Shown here: positions 9,607-19,100 of the stretch, in pieces
Position numbering within the stretch: position 1 is the first letter of the stretch
Layout: every line of letters starts with the position of its first letter
Source of the DNA: Solibacillus sp. FSL H8-0538
GTDB taxonomy: Bacteria > Bacillota > Bacilli > Bacillales_A > Planococcaceae
Assembly (NCBI RefSeq): GCF_038003525.1
Contig: NZ_JBBOPI010000001.1
Location: forward strand, 735,001 to 799,000
Direction: 5' to 3'
Length of the DNA: 64,000 bases
The notes under the pieces: model-generated
What the model saw: the letters and a program-made list of their open reading frames with translations, nothing else
Told to the model about the DNA's origin: nothing
Databases searched by the model: none
Program-made: the position numbers and the translations under genes

Positions 9607-10182
9607 ATGAAGAAAAAGAATTTGGGATTAGTCTTTGTATTGCTTCTCATAGTCATTATGGTTGGAACTTATGTCAAGCAAGAAATTGAGGACAATGAAG
9701 CGATTAGTGAGCAATCAGTTGGCTATGAAGTTGATTTGGAGAAAAAAGAAGGCTTGCAAAAAGGTCAAACTGCGCCTGATTTCACATTAACAACATTAGC
9801 TGGCGAAGAAGTGACATTATCTGAGCTTCAAGGCAAAAAAGTTGTATTAAATTTTTGGGCTACATGGTGCCCACCTTGTAAGGCAGAAATGCCACATATG
9901 CAAGACTACTATGAAAAGTATGCAGACAAGGATAATGTAGAAATTGTTGCTGTAAATTTAACTTATTCAAATAAGCCAGTAGAAAAAGTTCAGCAATTTG
10001 TGGACAGCTTTGAGCTAACATTTCCGATATTATTAGAGGAGAAGGAATCAGTTAGTAAAACATATGAAATTCTATCAATTCCGTCCACATTTATAATTGA
10101 TACGGAAGGAAAAATTCAACATCAAATTTTAGGTCCGCTCAATCAATCTACACTGCGCGAGTATGTCATTGGAATTGATTAA
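9607..10182 (+). CDS. TlpA/ResA-like membrane-anchored thioredoxin
   Basis: 191 residues: an N-terminal membrane anchor (about 5-22, LGLVFVLLLIVIMVGTYV) and an extracytoplasmic AhpC/TSA-type thioredoxin domain with the redox motif WATWCPPCKAEMP and a cis-Pro in IPSTFI. Such proteins reduce disulphides outside the membrane, for example in cytochrome c maturation. No cytochrome genes are adjacent, so the substrate is unknown. ATG 9607 is chosen because GGAGGA ends 6 bases upstream; the open frame extends to 9571. Confidence 0.85.
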   Translation: MKKKNLGLVFVLLLIVIMVGTYVKQEIEDNEAISEQSVGYEVDLEKKEGLQKGQTAPDFTLTTLAGEEVTLSELQGKKVVLNFWATWCPPCKAEMPHMQDYYEKYADKDNVEIVAVNLTYSNKPVEKVQQFVDSFELTFPILLEEKESVSKTYEILSIPSTFIIDTEGKIQHQILGPLNQSTLREYVIGID

Positions 10183-10255
10183 TTAAACAGCATTCGGTTT
10201 TTCGAAGTATGATTTCCAGCTACTTTTCATAGTGTGATGAGTAGGAGGGGAAAAT

Positions 10256-11686
10256 GTGCGGAAAAGCCGAATTTTTTTATATCTCGGCATTATTAGTTTG
10301 GTTGTGGCATGTGGAGTTTATTGGCAAGGGTTGGACCAGCCAGTACAGGGGAAGACGACCGATTTAACAGTAGTTGATGAATTGCTCAATCTAATTTCTC
10401 AGGAGTCTGTTTATAATACATCTCCAGAGAAACTGGTGGAAGGAGCATTACGTGGGATGGCTAGTGCCATTAAGGACCCGTATAGCACCTATTATTCAGA
10501 GCAAGAAGCGGCCTTGCATAAGCAAACACTTGCTGGAGAACGTGTGGGCATTGGTATCGAACTATCAGAAAAAAACGGGAAATTTATTGTCATTGCTCCA
10601 GTAAAATCATCGCCTGCTGAAAAGGCGGGAATTCGACCATTAGATGAACTTGTTCAAATAAATGATACACGACTAAATGGGAAAACGATGGGCGAGGTGA
10701 TGCAGCTCATTCAAGGAAAAGCGGGTGACAAGATAGCGCTTGTGTTATATCGTCCAAGCCTTGATAGTCAAGTAAAAGTTACTGTGAAGCGACAGGCGAT
10801 GAAAAATGAAACGGTGCATGCGGAGATCATTACTATGGATGACACTAAAATAGGCTATGTGACTGTGTCGATGTTTGGCGAGGAGACGGCAAAGGAATGG
10901 CAGCAGGCAATACAGAAAATGGCGGACAACAAAATGCAAGCACTCATTGTTGATGTACGTGACAATCCTGGAGGCTATTTACATAGTGTCGCACAAATGA
11001 TGAGCATGCTCGAGCCGAATGGAAAAATATTTGCTTATATGCAAAATAACGAAGGGACTATGGAGGCATTGAAAACCGAGCCCAATAAGGAGTTAAAAGA
11101 AATTACTGCATCACTAGCTAGGTTACCAATTGTTATTCTCCAAAATGAAGGAAGTGCATCAGCCAGTGAAGTTTTTAGTGGGGCATTACAAGACTGGAAA
11201 AGAGCGACAATTATTGGTGTAACAAGCTTTGGCAAAGGGACCGTACAACAAACATGGGAATTGAAAAACGGCGGCGAACTTAAGTTATCTACAAATAAAT
11301 GGTTAACGCCATCTAAGCAGTGGATACACGGGCTTGGCATTAAATCAGATATTGAAGTCGTACAGCATCCGCTCTTTGCTGTAGATACAAAAACATTAAC
11401 TGGTAGCTATGAAGCAGGAGATTTTAGTGAAGAGATTGCTTACAGTCAACTTGTGTTAAGTGAATTTGGTTATCAGATTGTGCGCAAAGATGGATTTTTT
11501 GATAAAGACACGGCAGAAGCGGTAGCAACATTCCGTTCGCGTCATGATTTGCCTAAAGGTAATCATATTGATGAAGTGTTTTTCGCACAATTAACGAAGG
11601 AACTACAGCTATTTAAAGAGCAAAAAGAAAATGATATGCCACTGAAAATGGGGATAAGTTTCTTAATTCATGAATTAGAAAAGTAG
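10256..11686 (+). CDS. S41 carboxy-terminal processing protease (CtpA/CtpB type)
   Basis: A 476-residue exported protease: N-terminal signal anchor, PDZ domain (about 90-180, with GIGIELSE), S41 catalytic domain with the Ser in NEGSASASEVF and the Lys in SFGKGTVQQ, and a C-terminal peptidoglycan-binding module (about 395-455). In B. subtilis the equivalent CtpB cleaves SpoIVFA during sporulation; here that role is inference. GTG 10256 follows AGGAGGGG. Confidence 0.9.
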   Translation: MRKSRIFLYLGIISLVVACGVYWQGLDQPVQGKTTDLTVVDELLNLISQESVYNTSPEKLVEGALRGMASAIKDPYSTYYSEQEAALHKQTLAGERVGIGIELSEKNGKFIVIAPVKSSPAEKAGIRPLDELVQINDTRLNGKTMGEVMQLIQGKAGDKIALVLYRPSLDSQVKVTVKRQAMKNETVHAEIITMDDTKIGYVTVSMFGEETAKEWQQAIQKMADNKMQALIVDVRDNPGGYLHSVAQMMSMLEPNGKIFAYMQNNEGTMEALKTEPNKELKEITASLARLPIVILQNEGSASASEVFSGALQDWKRATIIGVTSFGKGTVQQTWELKNGGELKLSTNKWLTPSKQWIHGLGIKSDIEVVQHPLFAVDTKTLTGSYEAGDFSEEIAYSQLVLSEFGYQIVRKDGFFDKDTAEAVATFRSRHDLPKGNHIDEVFFAQLTKELQLFKEQKENDMPLKMGISFLIHELEK

Positions 11687-11785
11687 CAAGAAAGTAGCAA
11701 CTTACTCAGACTTATACAATTTAGGCTACGCATTAGGTATCGCATTTGATACAATGACAGTAGTTACTAGTAGACGGTAGGTGGA

Positions 11786-12958
11786 ATGATGTATTCAACA
11801 ATAGTAGTAGAAATCGTAATGGCTATTGGTCGATTTTTTATGAATCCGTTATTGTATATTGCGCTTATGGTCGCCCTTTTTATAGGCTATCGTCGTGTGA
11901 AACGAGAACGCAAATATTTCAATACTCGTATTTTAAGTGGTTGGTCTGAGTTCAAAGGTTTGTTTCAAGTCGGCATTTTACTGCCGTTAGTTATATCATT
12001 TATTAGCATTGCTGTAGGATTAACAGTATCAGTAGAGTTTTTACTGCTAGTGAGTATGCTTAGTATTATTGCGCTTATGTTATATGTATTTCATTTACTA
12101 TCACCCATTATCATTTTTACAATCGCTTTTGGGGTATTAGTTGTGATGGATATGCAAAACTGGACGGTTTCTTATTTCGGCTTTGATTTTGCTGGTGTTA
12201 GTTATACGAGCGGGTTAGCGGTAACGATTCCTTTGTTAGCAGGTATGGTCCTTATCGCTGAGGGGATTTTCATTCGCAAAGATGGTAGTAAATACGCGAC
12301 ACCAATTATGGAGAAAACGAAGCGTGGGCTTAATGCTGTTGCCTATTTTAGTAAGAAGATTTGGGTGCTACCTGTTGTGTTTATCGTACCTGGAAGTGCA
12401 ATAGATGCGTATTTTCCATGGTGGCCTCATTTTTCTTTAGGAGCGGAGCAATTTACACTTGTGCTATTCCCGGTTGTCATTGGTTTTCAGCAGCTAACAA
12501 GACGTACAATGCCACTCTATGTTTATCCGAAGCTTGGTCGTAGTGTCATAATTTTAGGGCAGCTTGTTCTGTTAGGTGGTCTTGGTGCTTATTTTGAACC
12601 GCTCATTGGTGTTGGGGTTCTACTACTTGGCTTAGTTGCGAGGTTAGGTATTTCAATTAGTTATAAGCGTAGTGAACGTAATGATTCCTATGCGGTAATC
12701 CGCAGTTCAAGAGGGGCAATGATCGCAGCAGTACTACCGGATTCCCCAGCTGAGAAAATGGGTTTGATTGCGGGTGAGGTTATTAAAAAGGTAAACGGCT
12801 TGGAAGTCCACACAGAGGATGAATTGTATGAGGCATTACAAATTAATGCCGCACATTGTCGTTTAGAAGTATTAGATCATCGCAATGAAATTCGCTTAAC
12901 ACAGCATGTCGTGCACAGTGATGACCATCATCGCATTGGCTTATTATTAGTGCACTAA
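11786..12958 (+). CDS. minJ: MinJ-like PDZ membrane protein (division-site topology)
   Basis: 390 residues with about eight membrane spans in the first 290 residues and a C-terminal PDZ domain (AAVLPDSPAEKMGLIAGEVI, about 315-365). This matches MinJ (YvjD) of B. subtilis, which links DivIVA to MinCD and places the division inhibitor. It lies next to the ctp protease gene and csbA, as in relatives. The start is ATG 11786 after GGTAGGTGG. The name rests on architecture and context. Confidence 0.78.
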   Translation: MMYSTIVVEIVMAIGRFFMNPLLYIALMVALFIGYRRVKRERKYFNTRILSGWSEFKGLFQVGILLPLVISFISIAVGLTVSVEFLLLVSMLSIIALMLYVFHLLSPIIIFTIAFGVLVVMDMQNWTVSYFGFDFAGVSYTSGLAVTIPLLAGMVLIAEGIFIRKDGSKYATPIMEKTKRGLNAVAYFSKKIWVLPVVFIVPGSAIDAYFPWWPHFSLGAEQFTLVLFPVVIGFQQLTRRTMPLYVYPKLGRSVIILGQLVLLGGLGAYFEPLIGVGVLLLGLVARLGISISYKRSERNDSYAVIRSSRGAMIAAVLPDSPAEKMGLIAGEVIKKVNGLEVHTEDELYEALQINAAHCRLEVLDHRNEIRLTQHVVHSDDHHRIGLLLVH

Positions 12959-12969
12959 AGGAGTCTTTC

Positions 12970-13206
12970 ATGGAAGATCTATCCGTAAAAATTATGATGG
13001 CATTATTTATTCCAGGCTTACTCGTCGTGTTATTTATGCGTATTACATTTAATCATTATGTAGCCTTAGTGTTAGCAATCGCTTTAATCACGGCCTCTGT
13101 TTACGCAGGGTATACGACACCCTCTATTATTTTTGTAGTTGATGCGTTCTCGTTAACAGTAGGCTTTTGGTTTGCACGGACTGTAATGAGTAAGGGAAAA
13201 GAATAA
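12970..13206 (+). CDS. csbA: CsbA family small membrane protein (DUF2198)
   Basis: 78 residues with two to three hydrophobic spans and the conserved stretch ASVYAGYTTPSIIFVVDAFS, recognisable as CsbA, a SigB-controlled membrane protein of unknown function in B. subtilis. It follows minJ by 11 bases with AAAGGAG as ribosome site. In B. subtilis csbA lies next to uvrB; here the ftsEX block separates them. Confidence 0.8.
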   Translation: MEDLSVKIMMALFIPGLLVVLFMRITFNHYVALVLAIALITASVYAGYTTPSIIFVVDAFSLTVGFWFARTVMSKGKE

Positions 13207-13212
13207 TTTGCA

Positions 13213-13250
13213 TAAAAGAGGTATCTCACTAGGATGAGGTACCTCTTTTA
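13213..13250. terminator. bidirectional terminator between csbA and azlD
   Basis: AAAAGAGGTA and TACCTCTTTT arms, with CTCA/TGAG extending the stem, give A- and T-runs on both sides. It can serve csbA (+) and azlCD (-). Confidence 0.8.
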
Positions 13251-13332
13251 GTGGAAATTGAGCTCCAAGGAAAGTGGGTAAAGTTCCAGACAAAGCCAAC
13301 TTCCGAATAAGCCACCCCCAAAAAACGTTACC

Positions 13333-13644
13333 TCATATAACCAAACTATAAACCGCTAATACGCCAATCGCGCCAAGCACGACGAAGATAACATTAGAGC
13401 CAGCATAGGCAATACCAAAAGCAACTGCTGCTCCAAGTACGCCGAAGAACAGATCGCCTTCCTGTACATAAAGAATTGCCGGGAAAATAAGTGCGCCTAA
13501 AATCGCAAACGGTATATTACGTAAAATACCTGAAATAAACGGTGGTAGCTCCACCCCTTGTAAAAAGGTTAATGGAATGGCACGTGGAATATAGGTCACA
13601 AGCGCCATTCCAAGAATCATCCACCAATAAGAAATCCCCATCAT
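13333..13644 (-). CDS. azlD: AzlD-type branched-chain amino acid exporter subunit
   Basis: 103 residues, four hydrophobic segments, with the motif TYIPRAIPLTFL typical of AzlD. AzlC and AzlD together export branched-chain amino acids and their analogues. It lies 87 bases downstream of azlC on the same strand. ATG 13644 follows GGAGAGAGG. Confidence 0.88.
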   Translation of the reverse strand: MMGISYWWMILGMALVTYIPRAIPLTFLQGVELPPFISGILRNIPFAILGALIFPAILYVQEGDLFFGVLGAAVAFGIAYAGSNVIFVVLGAIGVLAVYSLVI

Positions 13645-13731
13645 AAAACCTCTCTCCGGAAATATTTAACGACTTTGTACAGGCATTTGTTCTCGCAAAG
13701 TTTGTAAGTGCGAGTTCTAAATTGCTCTGAA

Positions 13732-14448
13732 TCATTCAGTTACTTCACGAACATGTTTTCTTCGCGCTACGTTTGCGTATACTAGTTCCACTACAACCGA
13801 AGCACTGAACGCTGAAATAATAATCGCCCACCCGGTTGATAGCAAGCCTGTCCAGTAAAATAGGCAGTTTAGTAAGCCCGCAAATGTTGCCAGTAATACG
13901 ACTTTCCGATTGCCCCTCATCGATGGTACGAGTAGTCCGATAAACATTGCATAAAGCGCAATGGACATTGCTGCTTGAAGAAATTGCGGCAAGTTGGCAC
14001 CGATTAAATGGCCGACTATCGTGAAAACAACCCAACTGCTATAAGCAATTAGATTGACGCCTAAGCCAAACGCTGTCGATAACCGTTCCTCCTTGCGAGT
14101 AGCGAGTACGGAAAACGTTTCATCGGTTACCCAAAAGGCAAATAATCCTTTACGCCATTTCGCATCCGAGTCCATTTTTTCATTTAATGCTGCCGACATT
14201 AAAAAATGGCGAATATTGACGACGAATGTATTTAACACAATGACGAGTGGATCAACGCCTTTAGTAATAAGTGTTAACGAGATATATTGAGAGGCCCCGG
14301 CATAAACAAATAAACTCATCGCCGCAGCTTCTAAAATCGATAGTCCCGTTGTTTTTGCCAGTAAGCCAAAAGTTAGTGCAACAGGAAAGTAGCCGATTGC
14401 AATGGGCATACCGGCTTTCAAACCAGTAAAAAATCCGAGTTTTTTCAT
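13732..14448 (-). CDS. azlC: AzlC-type branched-chain amino acid exporter
   Basis: 238 residues, multi-spanning, with the family motifs GYFPVALTFGLLA and FVYAGASQYI near the N-terminus. It is the larger exporter subunit. ATG 14448 (MKKLGFF) is preceded by GGGAGG at 14458-14463; the frame opens at 14469 without a better ribosome site. A divergent cupin regulator gene starts about 115 bases away and may control it. Confidence 0.9.
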   Translation of the reverse strand: MKKLGFFTGLKAGMPIAIGYFPVALTFGLLAKTTGLSILEAAAMSLFVYAGASQYISLTLITKGVDPLVIVLNTFVVNIRHFLMSAALNEKMDSDAKWRKGLFAFWVTDETFSVLATRKEERLSTAFGLGVNLIAYSSWVVFTIVGHLIGANLPQFLQAAMSIALYAMFIGLLVPSMRGNRKVVLLATFAGLLNCLFYWTGLLSTGWAIIISAFSASVVVELVYANVARRKHVREVTE

Positions 14449-14562
14449 GTCTTTTTCCTCCCGCAACACTAATGATATACTATAATGAAATTAAAATATC
14501 CAGAAAATGTTTACTAGATTATACAATTGTCCGTTTAAATAAACAAGAGGGTGAAAATTAAA

Positions 14563-15114
14563 ATGGAGCAAATGAGTCGGAATTTAGGCTTCCAACTAAA
14601 AAAAATACGACAACAACGCAGTTTGAGTTTAGATGATGTAGCAAAAGCAACAGCAGTAAGTAAGGCACAGCTAGCACAAATTGAAAAAGGTGAATCGAAT
14701 CCAACTGTATCCACGATTTGGAAAATTGCTGCGGGCTTACGCATTTCTTTTTCCTCGCTATTACAGCCACCTCATGAGCAGTTCCAAAAATATGATGGCA
14801 ATCGTGCGGATTTTGTGGCGGAGGATAACGGCAAGTATCGTGTTTATTCGATTATTCCTTATGATCCTGAGCGGGGCTGGGAGTTGTATAAAGTCGAAAT
14901 GGATGCCGGTGCAGTACATAAGAGTGAGGCACATACAGAGGGCGTTGAGGAAACGATTACTGTCATTGAAGGACAAGCAATCATAGAAGCGGGCGAGATG
15001 AAGGAACTATTAATACAGGGGGAAACGTTAGTATTTTCTGGACATCAAACCCATCAATATGAAAATCCAACGAATACACGGACTGTATTACACTTAATCT
15101 TGCAATACAGGTAG
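14563..15114 (+). CDS. XRE-family regulator with C-terminal cupin domain
   Basis: 183 residues: N-terminal helix-turn-helix (about 4-60, LGFQLKKIRQQRSLSLDDVA, AQIEKGESNPTVSTIWKIA) and a C-terminal cupin (about 110-180, ending TRTVLHLIL) that probably senses a small ligand. It is divergent from azlCD, the classic place for its regulator. ATG 14563 is chosen with AGAGGGTG 9 bases upstream; GTG 14551 is the alternative. The dedA-like gene follows at once. Confidence 0.85.
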   Translation: MEQMSRNLGFQLKKIRQQRSLSLDDVAKATAVSKAQLAQIEKGESNPTVSTIWKIAAGLRISFSSLLQPPHEQFQKYDGNRADFVAEDNGKYRVYSIIPYDPERGWELYKVEMDAGAVHKSEAHTEGVEETITVIEGQAIIEAGEMKELLIQGETLVFSGHQTHQYENPTNTRTVLHLILQYR

Positions 15115-15125
15115 AGGTGAACGAT

Positions 15126-15752
15126 ATGTTAGATTGGTTAACCTTCGATAATATCGAAAATATAACGGAGCAGTATAAATTACTCGGTCCGATAATGGGC
15201 GTTTTACTAACGTTTTTTGAAGCGTTTATGCCGTTCTTACCATTAGTAGTCATTGTCGTAGCGAATGCGAGTGCATACGGCTTGTTTTGGGGCTTTATTT
15301 TATCGTGGTTAGGGACAGTGTTAGGCTCCTATGCTGTGTTTTTACTTTTGCGCCGATTCGGGCATCATAAACGTGCTAACTTCTTAACCCAGCGTGTACA
15401 AGTACAAAAGCTTATAAAATGGGTAGACATGCGCGGAATCGCACCATTATTTGCTTTACTGTGCTTCCCGTTTACACCGATTGTAATCGTTAATATTGTG
15501 GCCGGTTTATCAAATATAAAAAAGCAATATTACTTTTTGACATTATTCATTGCCAAGCCTGTTATGATTTTTAGTATGAGTTATCTCGGTAGTGATTTAC
15601 GTTCGATTTTGAGCAGTCCTGTAAAACTCATTTTTGCCGTAGTAGTGCTAATTATCGTTTGGTTTGCAGGAAAGGCTTTTGAGAATCATTTAAATAAAAG
15701 AGTAGAACGTGATTTACGTAAAATTGAACAGAGAAAACGAGACAGCCTGTAA
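15126..15752 (+). CDS. DedA/VTT-domain (TVP38/TMEM64) membrane protein
   Basis: 208 residues with five to six membrane spans and the VTT-domain features FFEAFMPFLPLVVIVVAN and LCFPFTPIVIVNIVAGLS. The family includes lipid scramblases/flippases and proteins of unknown role. ATG 15126 follows AGAGGTG at 15113-15119, which overlaps the regulator's stop, so the two genes are probably coupled. Confidence 0.85.
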   Translation: MLDWLTFDNIENITEQYKLLGPIMGVLLTFFEAFMPFLPLVVIVVANASAYGLFWGFILSWLGTVLGSYAVFLLLRRFGHHKRANFLTQRVQVQKLIKWVDMRGIAPLFALLCFPFTPIVIVNIVAGLSNIKKQYYFLTLFIAKPVMIFSMSYLGSDLRSILSSPVKLIFAVVVLIIVWFAGKAFENHLNKRVERDLRKIEQRKRDSL

Positions 15753-15758
15753 ATTTTA

Positions 15759-15959
15759 GGACACTGAAAAAGTCTTAAGCCAGTTCTTGAACGATGTATC
15801 GTTCAAGAACTGGCTTTTTTCTTCGATGTCGTTGATTTCCGTTGCGGCGGACGCTTTTCTGGGGGCGAGCCTTGAGCCGCTTCCCTCGCTGCGCTCAGTC
15901 CAGGGTCTCAAGCTGCTCGCTAAATCCCCTAGAAGTCGCCGCCTCCACTCCAATCAACT
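15759..15959 (-). repeat. palindromic repeat type II (copy B), solo IS1182-type end
   Basis: It begins with the end-like motif GGACACTGAAAAAGTC (15759-15774), then the hairpin 15778-15815 (AGCCAGTTCTTGAACGA arms plus TTTTTT), then the palindrome 15831-15959. No transposase remnant is attached, so it looks like a solo end. The hairpin with its T run lies 25 bases after the dedA-like stop and probably acts as that gene's terminator. Confidence 0.75.
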
Positions 15960-16021
15960 TTGAGCCGTTTACAAACAACATTTTGAAAAATAATAATTAA
16001 TGAAAAGAACTACTTTAGTAT

Positions 16022-16074
16022 TAAAAAAGGACATCATCGCTCACTTTTTTTGGGTGAAATGTTTCTTTCTAAGC
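16022..16074 (+). repeat. terminator-associated two-hairpin repeat, copy b (3' half)
   Basis: AAAAAAGGACATCATCGCTC, then TTTGGGTGAAATGTTTCTTTC matches the 3' half of the repeat at 28758-28839. The 5' hairpin is missing. No terminator directly precedes it. Confidence 0.5.
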
Positions 16075-16132
16075 ACCGCGAACGTGCATTCTCATGTACA
16101 ATAAATATAACAAAAAAATGGAGGTGAGGAAC

Positions 16133-19100
16133 ATGTCATTACGTATTATTTCAGGTCGAGCAGGGACTGGGAAAACAACAAAAATTCATCGAGAAATCAT
16201 TGACGATTTACAAGATCATCCGCTCGGGCCGCCAATCTTTATTATTGTCCCAGATCAGATGTCTTTTACGACGGAATATGAATTAACGAATAAATATGAT
16301 GTGCAAGGAATTATGCGTGCGCAAGTAATGACGTTTAAACGTTTAGCGTGGTATGTACTTCAGGAAACAGGCGGTATTGCCCGCGATAAACTAGATAGTG
16401 TCGGTTATCGTATGCTTATTCGCCGTGTATTAGAGGAACATAAAGAGGAGTTCCAACTATTTCGCCAGGCGGCAGGGAAGCGTGGTTTTACAAAGGAAAT
16501 TGAACGGTTACTGAAGGAGTTCAATCAATACAATGTAACTGGTGAAACTATCGGTCCAATTATTGACGAATTGCAAGCTACGAAAGCGTCCAATACATTA
16601 CTAGCAAAAATGAAGGATTTGCAAATTATTGTAGAAGAATTAGAAGCACGTGTGGGAAATAGCTATGTAGATGGAGAAGGTTTTTATCCTGTGCTTATTG
16701 AGCAGCTACCAAACGCGGAAAGCTTGCATGGCGCTCAAGTTTATTTAGACGGTTTTACATCCTTTACAATGCGAGAATTTGAAATTGTGAAGCAACTGTT
16801 ATCGTTAACGAAACGCGTGACGATTATTTTACCATTTGAAGGAGAACAGGATGCGTTTGATGCGGGCGCAATTTTCCACCGCGGTGCCCAGACGTATGAG
16901 AAGCTACTGACCTTTACAAGAGAGTTTGGTATTGAAGTAGAGGAACGCGAGCATTTGGAGCAAAATTTCCGTTTTGAAAAAGACGATATACATCATGTCG
17001 AGCGTTACTTTAATGCCCCGATAATTGAACGAAAGCAGGCAGATGGACATGTCCAAATTATAGAAGGAGCGAATCGTCGTGCGGAAGTGCAAGGTATTGC
17101 CCGGGAAATACGTCGACTAGTGGAAGAAGAAGGACTTCGATACAACAACATTGGTGTCATGTATCGACAAGCAGACGTCTATGATCCGATTATTTTTACA
17201 ACATTCGAGCAGTATGGTATCCCCCTATTCTCGAATGAAAAACGACCGATGCTACATCATCCGCTTATTGAATTTAGCCGTTCAGTTCTTGAGGCTGTAT
17301 TAACAAATTGGCAATATGAAACGGTTTTCCGTAGCATTAAAACCGATTTATTTTTCCCACTAAAAGCAAATAAAGTAGCCATGCGAGAAAAAATGGATCA
17401 GCTCGAAAACTTCGTCATTGCGAAAGGTATTATCGGCAATCGCTGGCATGATGACAATGTATGGTTTTATAAAAAAATGCGTTCATTTGAAAATGTCACA
17501 AAAATTCAAACAACGGCAGAACTTGCGATGCAAACGTATTTGACTAGTGCGCGTGATTTAGTTCGTAATCCGCTTCTGGCACTAGATAAGAAGTTGAAGA
17601 AAGCAAAAAATGGAAAGGACATTGCCGTTGCGCTCTATGAGTTTATGGAGGGTCTTTCTATTTATGATAAGCTCGTTCAGCTAAAGGACTTAGAGCTTGA
17701 AAAAGGCGAGCTAGATTATGCGAGTGAGCATGAGCAGGCGTGGAATGGCTGGGTGAATGTGCTTGAGCAGTTCGTTCTCATGTTTGGGGAGCAAGACATT
17801 TCAGTAGAGGATGCCGCACAAATTTTAGATGAAGGTTTTGAAAGCTTACAGTTCTCAAATATTCCACCATCTATTGATGAAGTAACGGTATCAACGGTTG
17901 AATTTGCTCGCTTTGATAATATGAAGGTTGTATTCATTATTGGCGTCAATGATGGTATCTATCCGATGCGTATGGATAATGAAGGGATTATTTCGGATGC
18001 AGAACGTGAAAGTTTTGAGGCTATCCAATACGAGCTGTCTCCAAGTTCTAAAAACCGCCTATTACAAGAATCATTTTTAATTTATCGTGCATTTTCATCT
18101 CCAAAATACCGCTTATACGTGACGTATCCGAGTGCAGATGAGGAAAGTAAAGGATTACTACCATCCCTTTATATTAACCGTTTGCATAAATTATTTGAGG
18201 TGAATGGCAAGCGAACATTGCCACACACACGTATTTTCATTGATCCAATTGAGGAAATGGATGCTGCGAAGGTTTTATCTTATTTACGTCATCCTGCACC
18301 CGCGCTAGGATTTTTAATGATGCAATTAAAGCGTGCCGAGACTGCGCAAGATGTAGCAGATGAGTGGCTCGCGCTGAAGGCCTATTATGAGCAGGATGCA
18401 GAGTGGCAGCGCGTGCTGGAAGTTGTGATGAAGCCGCTTCTGCAAAAAAATGAGGCAGAGCCGCTACGTGAAGAGATTACGCAACAATTATACGGCGAGG
18501 AATTACGCGCAAGTGTGTCGCGTATTGAGAAATTTTATAGTTGTGCATTCTCGCATTTCTCAGCGTACGGCTTACGCTTAAATGAACGTTCGGAATACCG
18601 TCTTGAAACGTTTGCGATGGGGGACCTGTTCCACGAGGCACTGCGTCAAATTTTATCAGAAACAGAGCCACAAGCATTTAAAACGTATTCCCAATGTTTA
18701 GCAAAGGCGCGTCAAACAGTGGAAAGTTTAGTGAGTATTTTCTCCTACCGCATTTTGGAAAGCAATGCGCGTTATACGTATATTAAAGAAAAGCTAATTC
18801 GCATTGTTGGACGTACTTTATTTGCCTTAAATGCACATGACACGAAATCAAAATTCAAGCCACTTGTGCATGAGAAACCATTTGGGATGACCGATGCGAA
18901 AAACATTGATGAAGCACAGCAAAAGTCTTTAAAAGCGCTTGAGATTAAATTAAAAAATGAACGGAAAATGCTGTTAAGTGGCCAAATAGACCGGATTGAT
19001 GGCTATAAAGAGGGTAGTAATTACTTTATGCGTGTCGTTGATTATAAATCATCTGGCCGCCAGTTGGATTTAAATGAAGTATATTACGGGATTTCTTTGC

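Noticed and set aside
14509-14545. TGTTTA...TAAACA as operator of the cupin regulator
   Set aside because: The arms are only 6 bases and 25 bases apart in AT-rich DNA; chance is likely.
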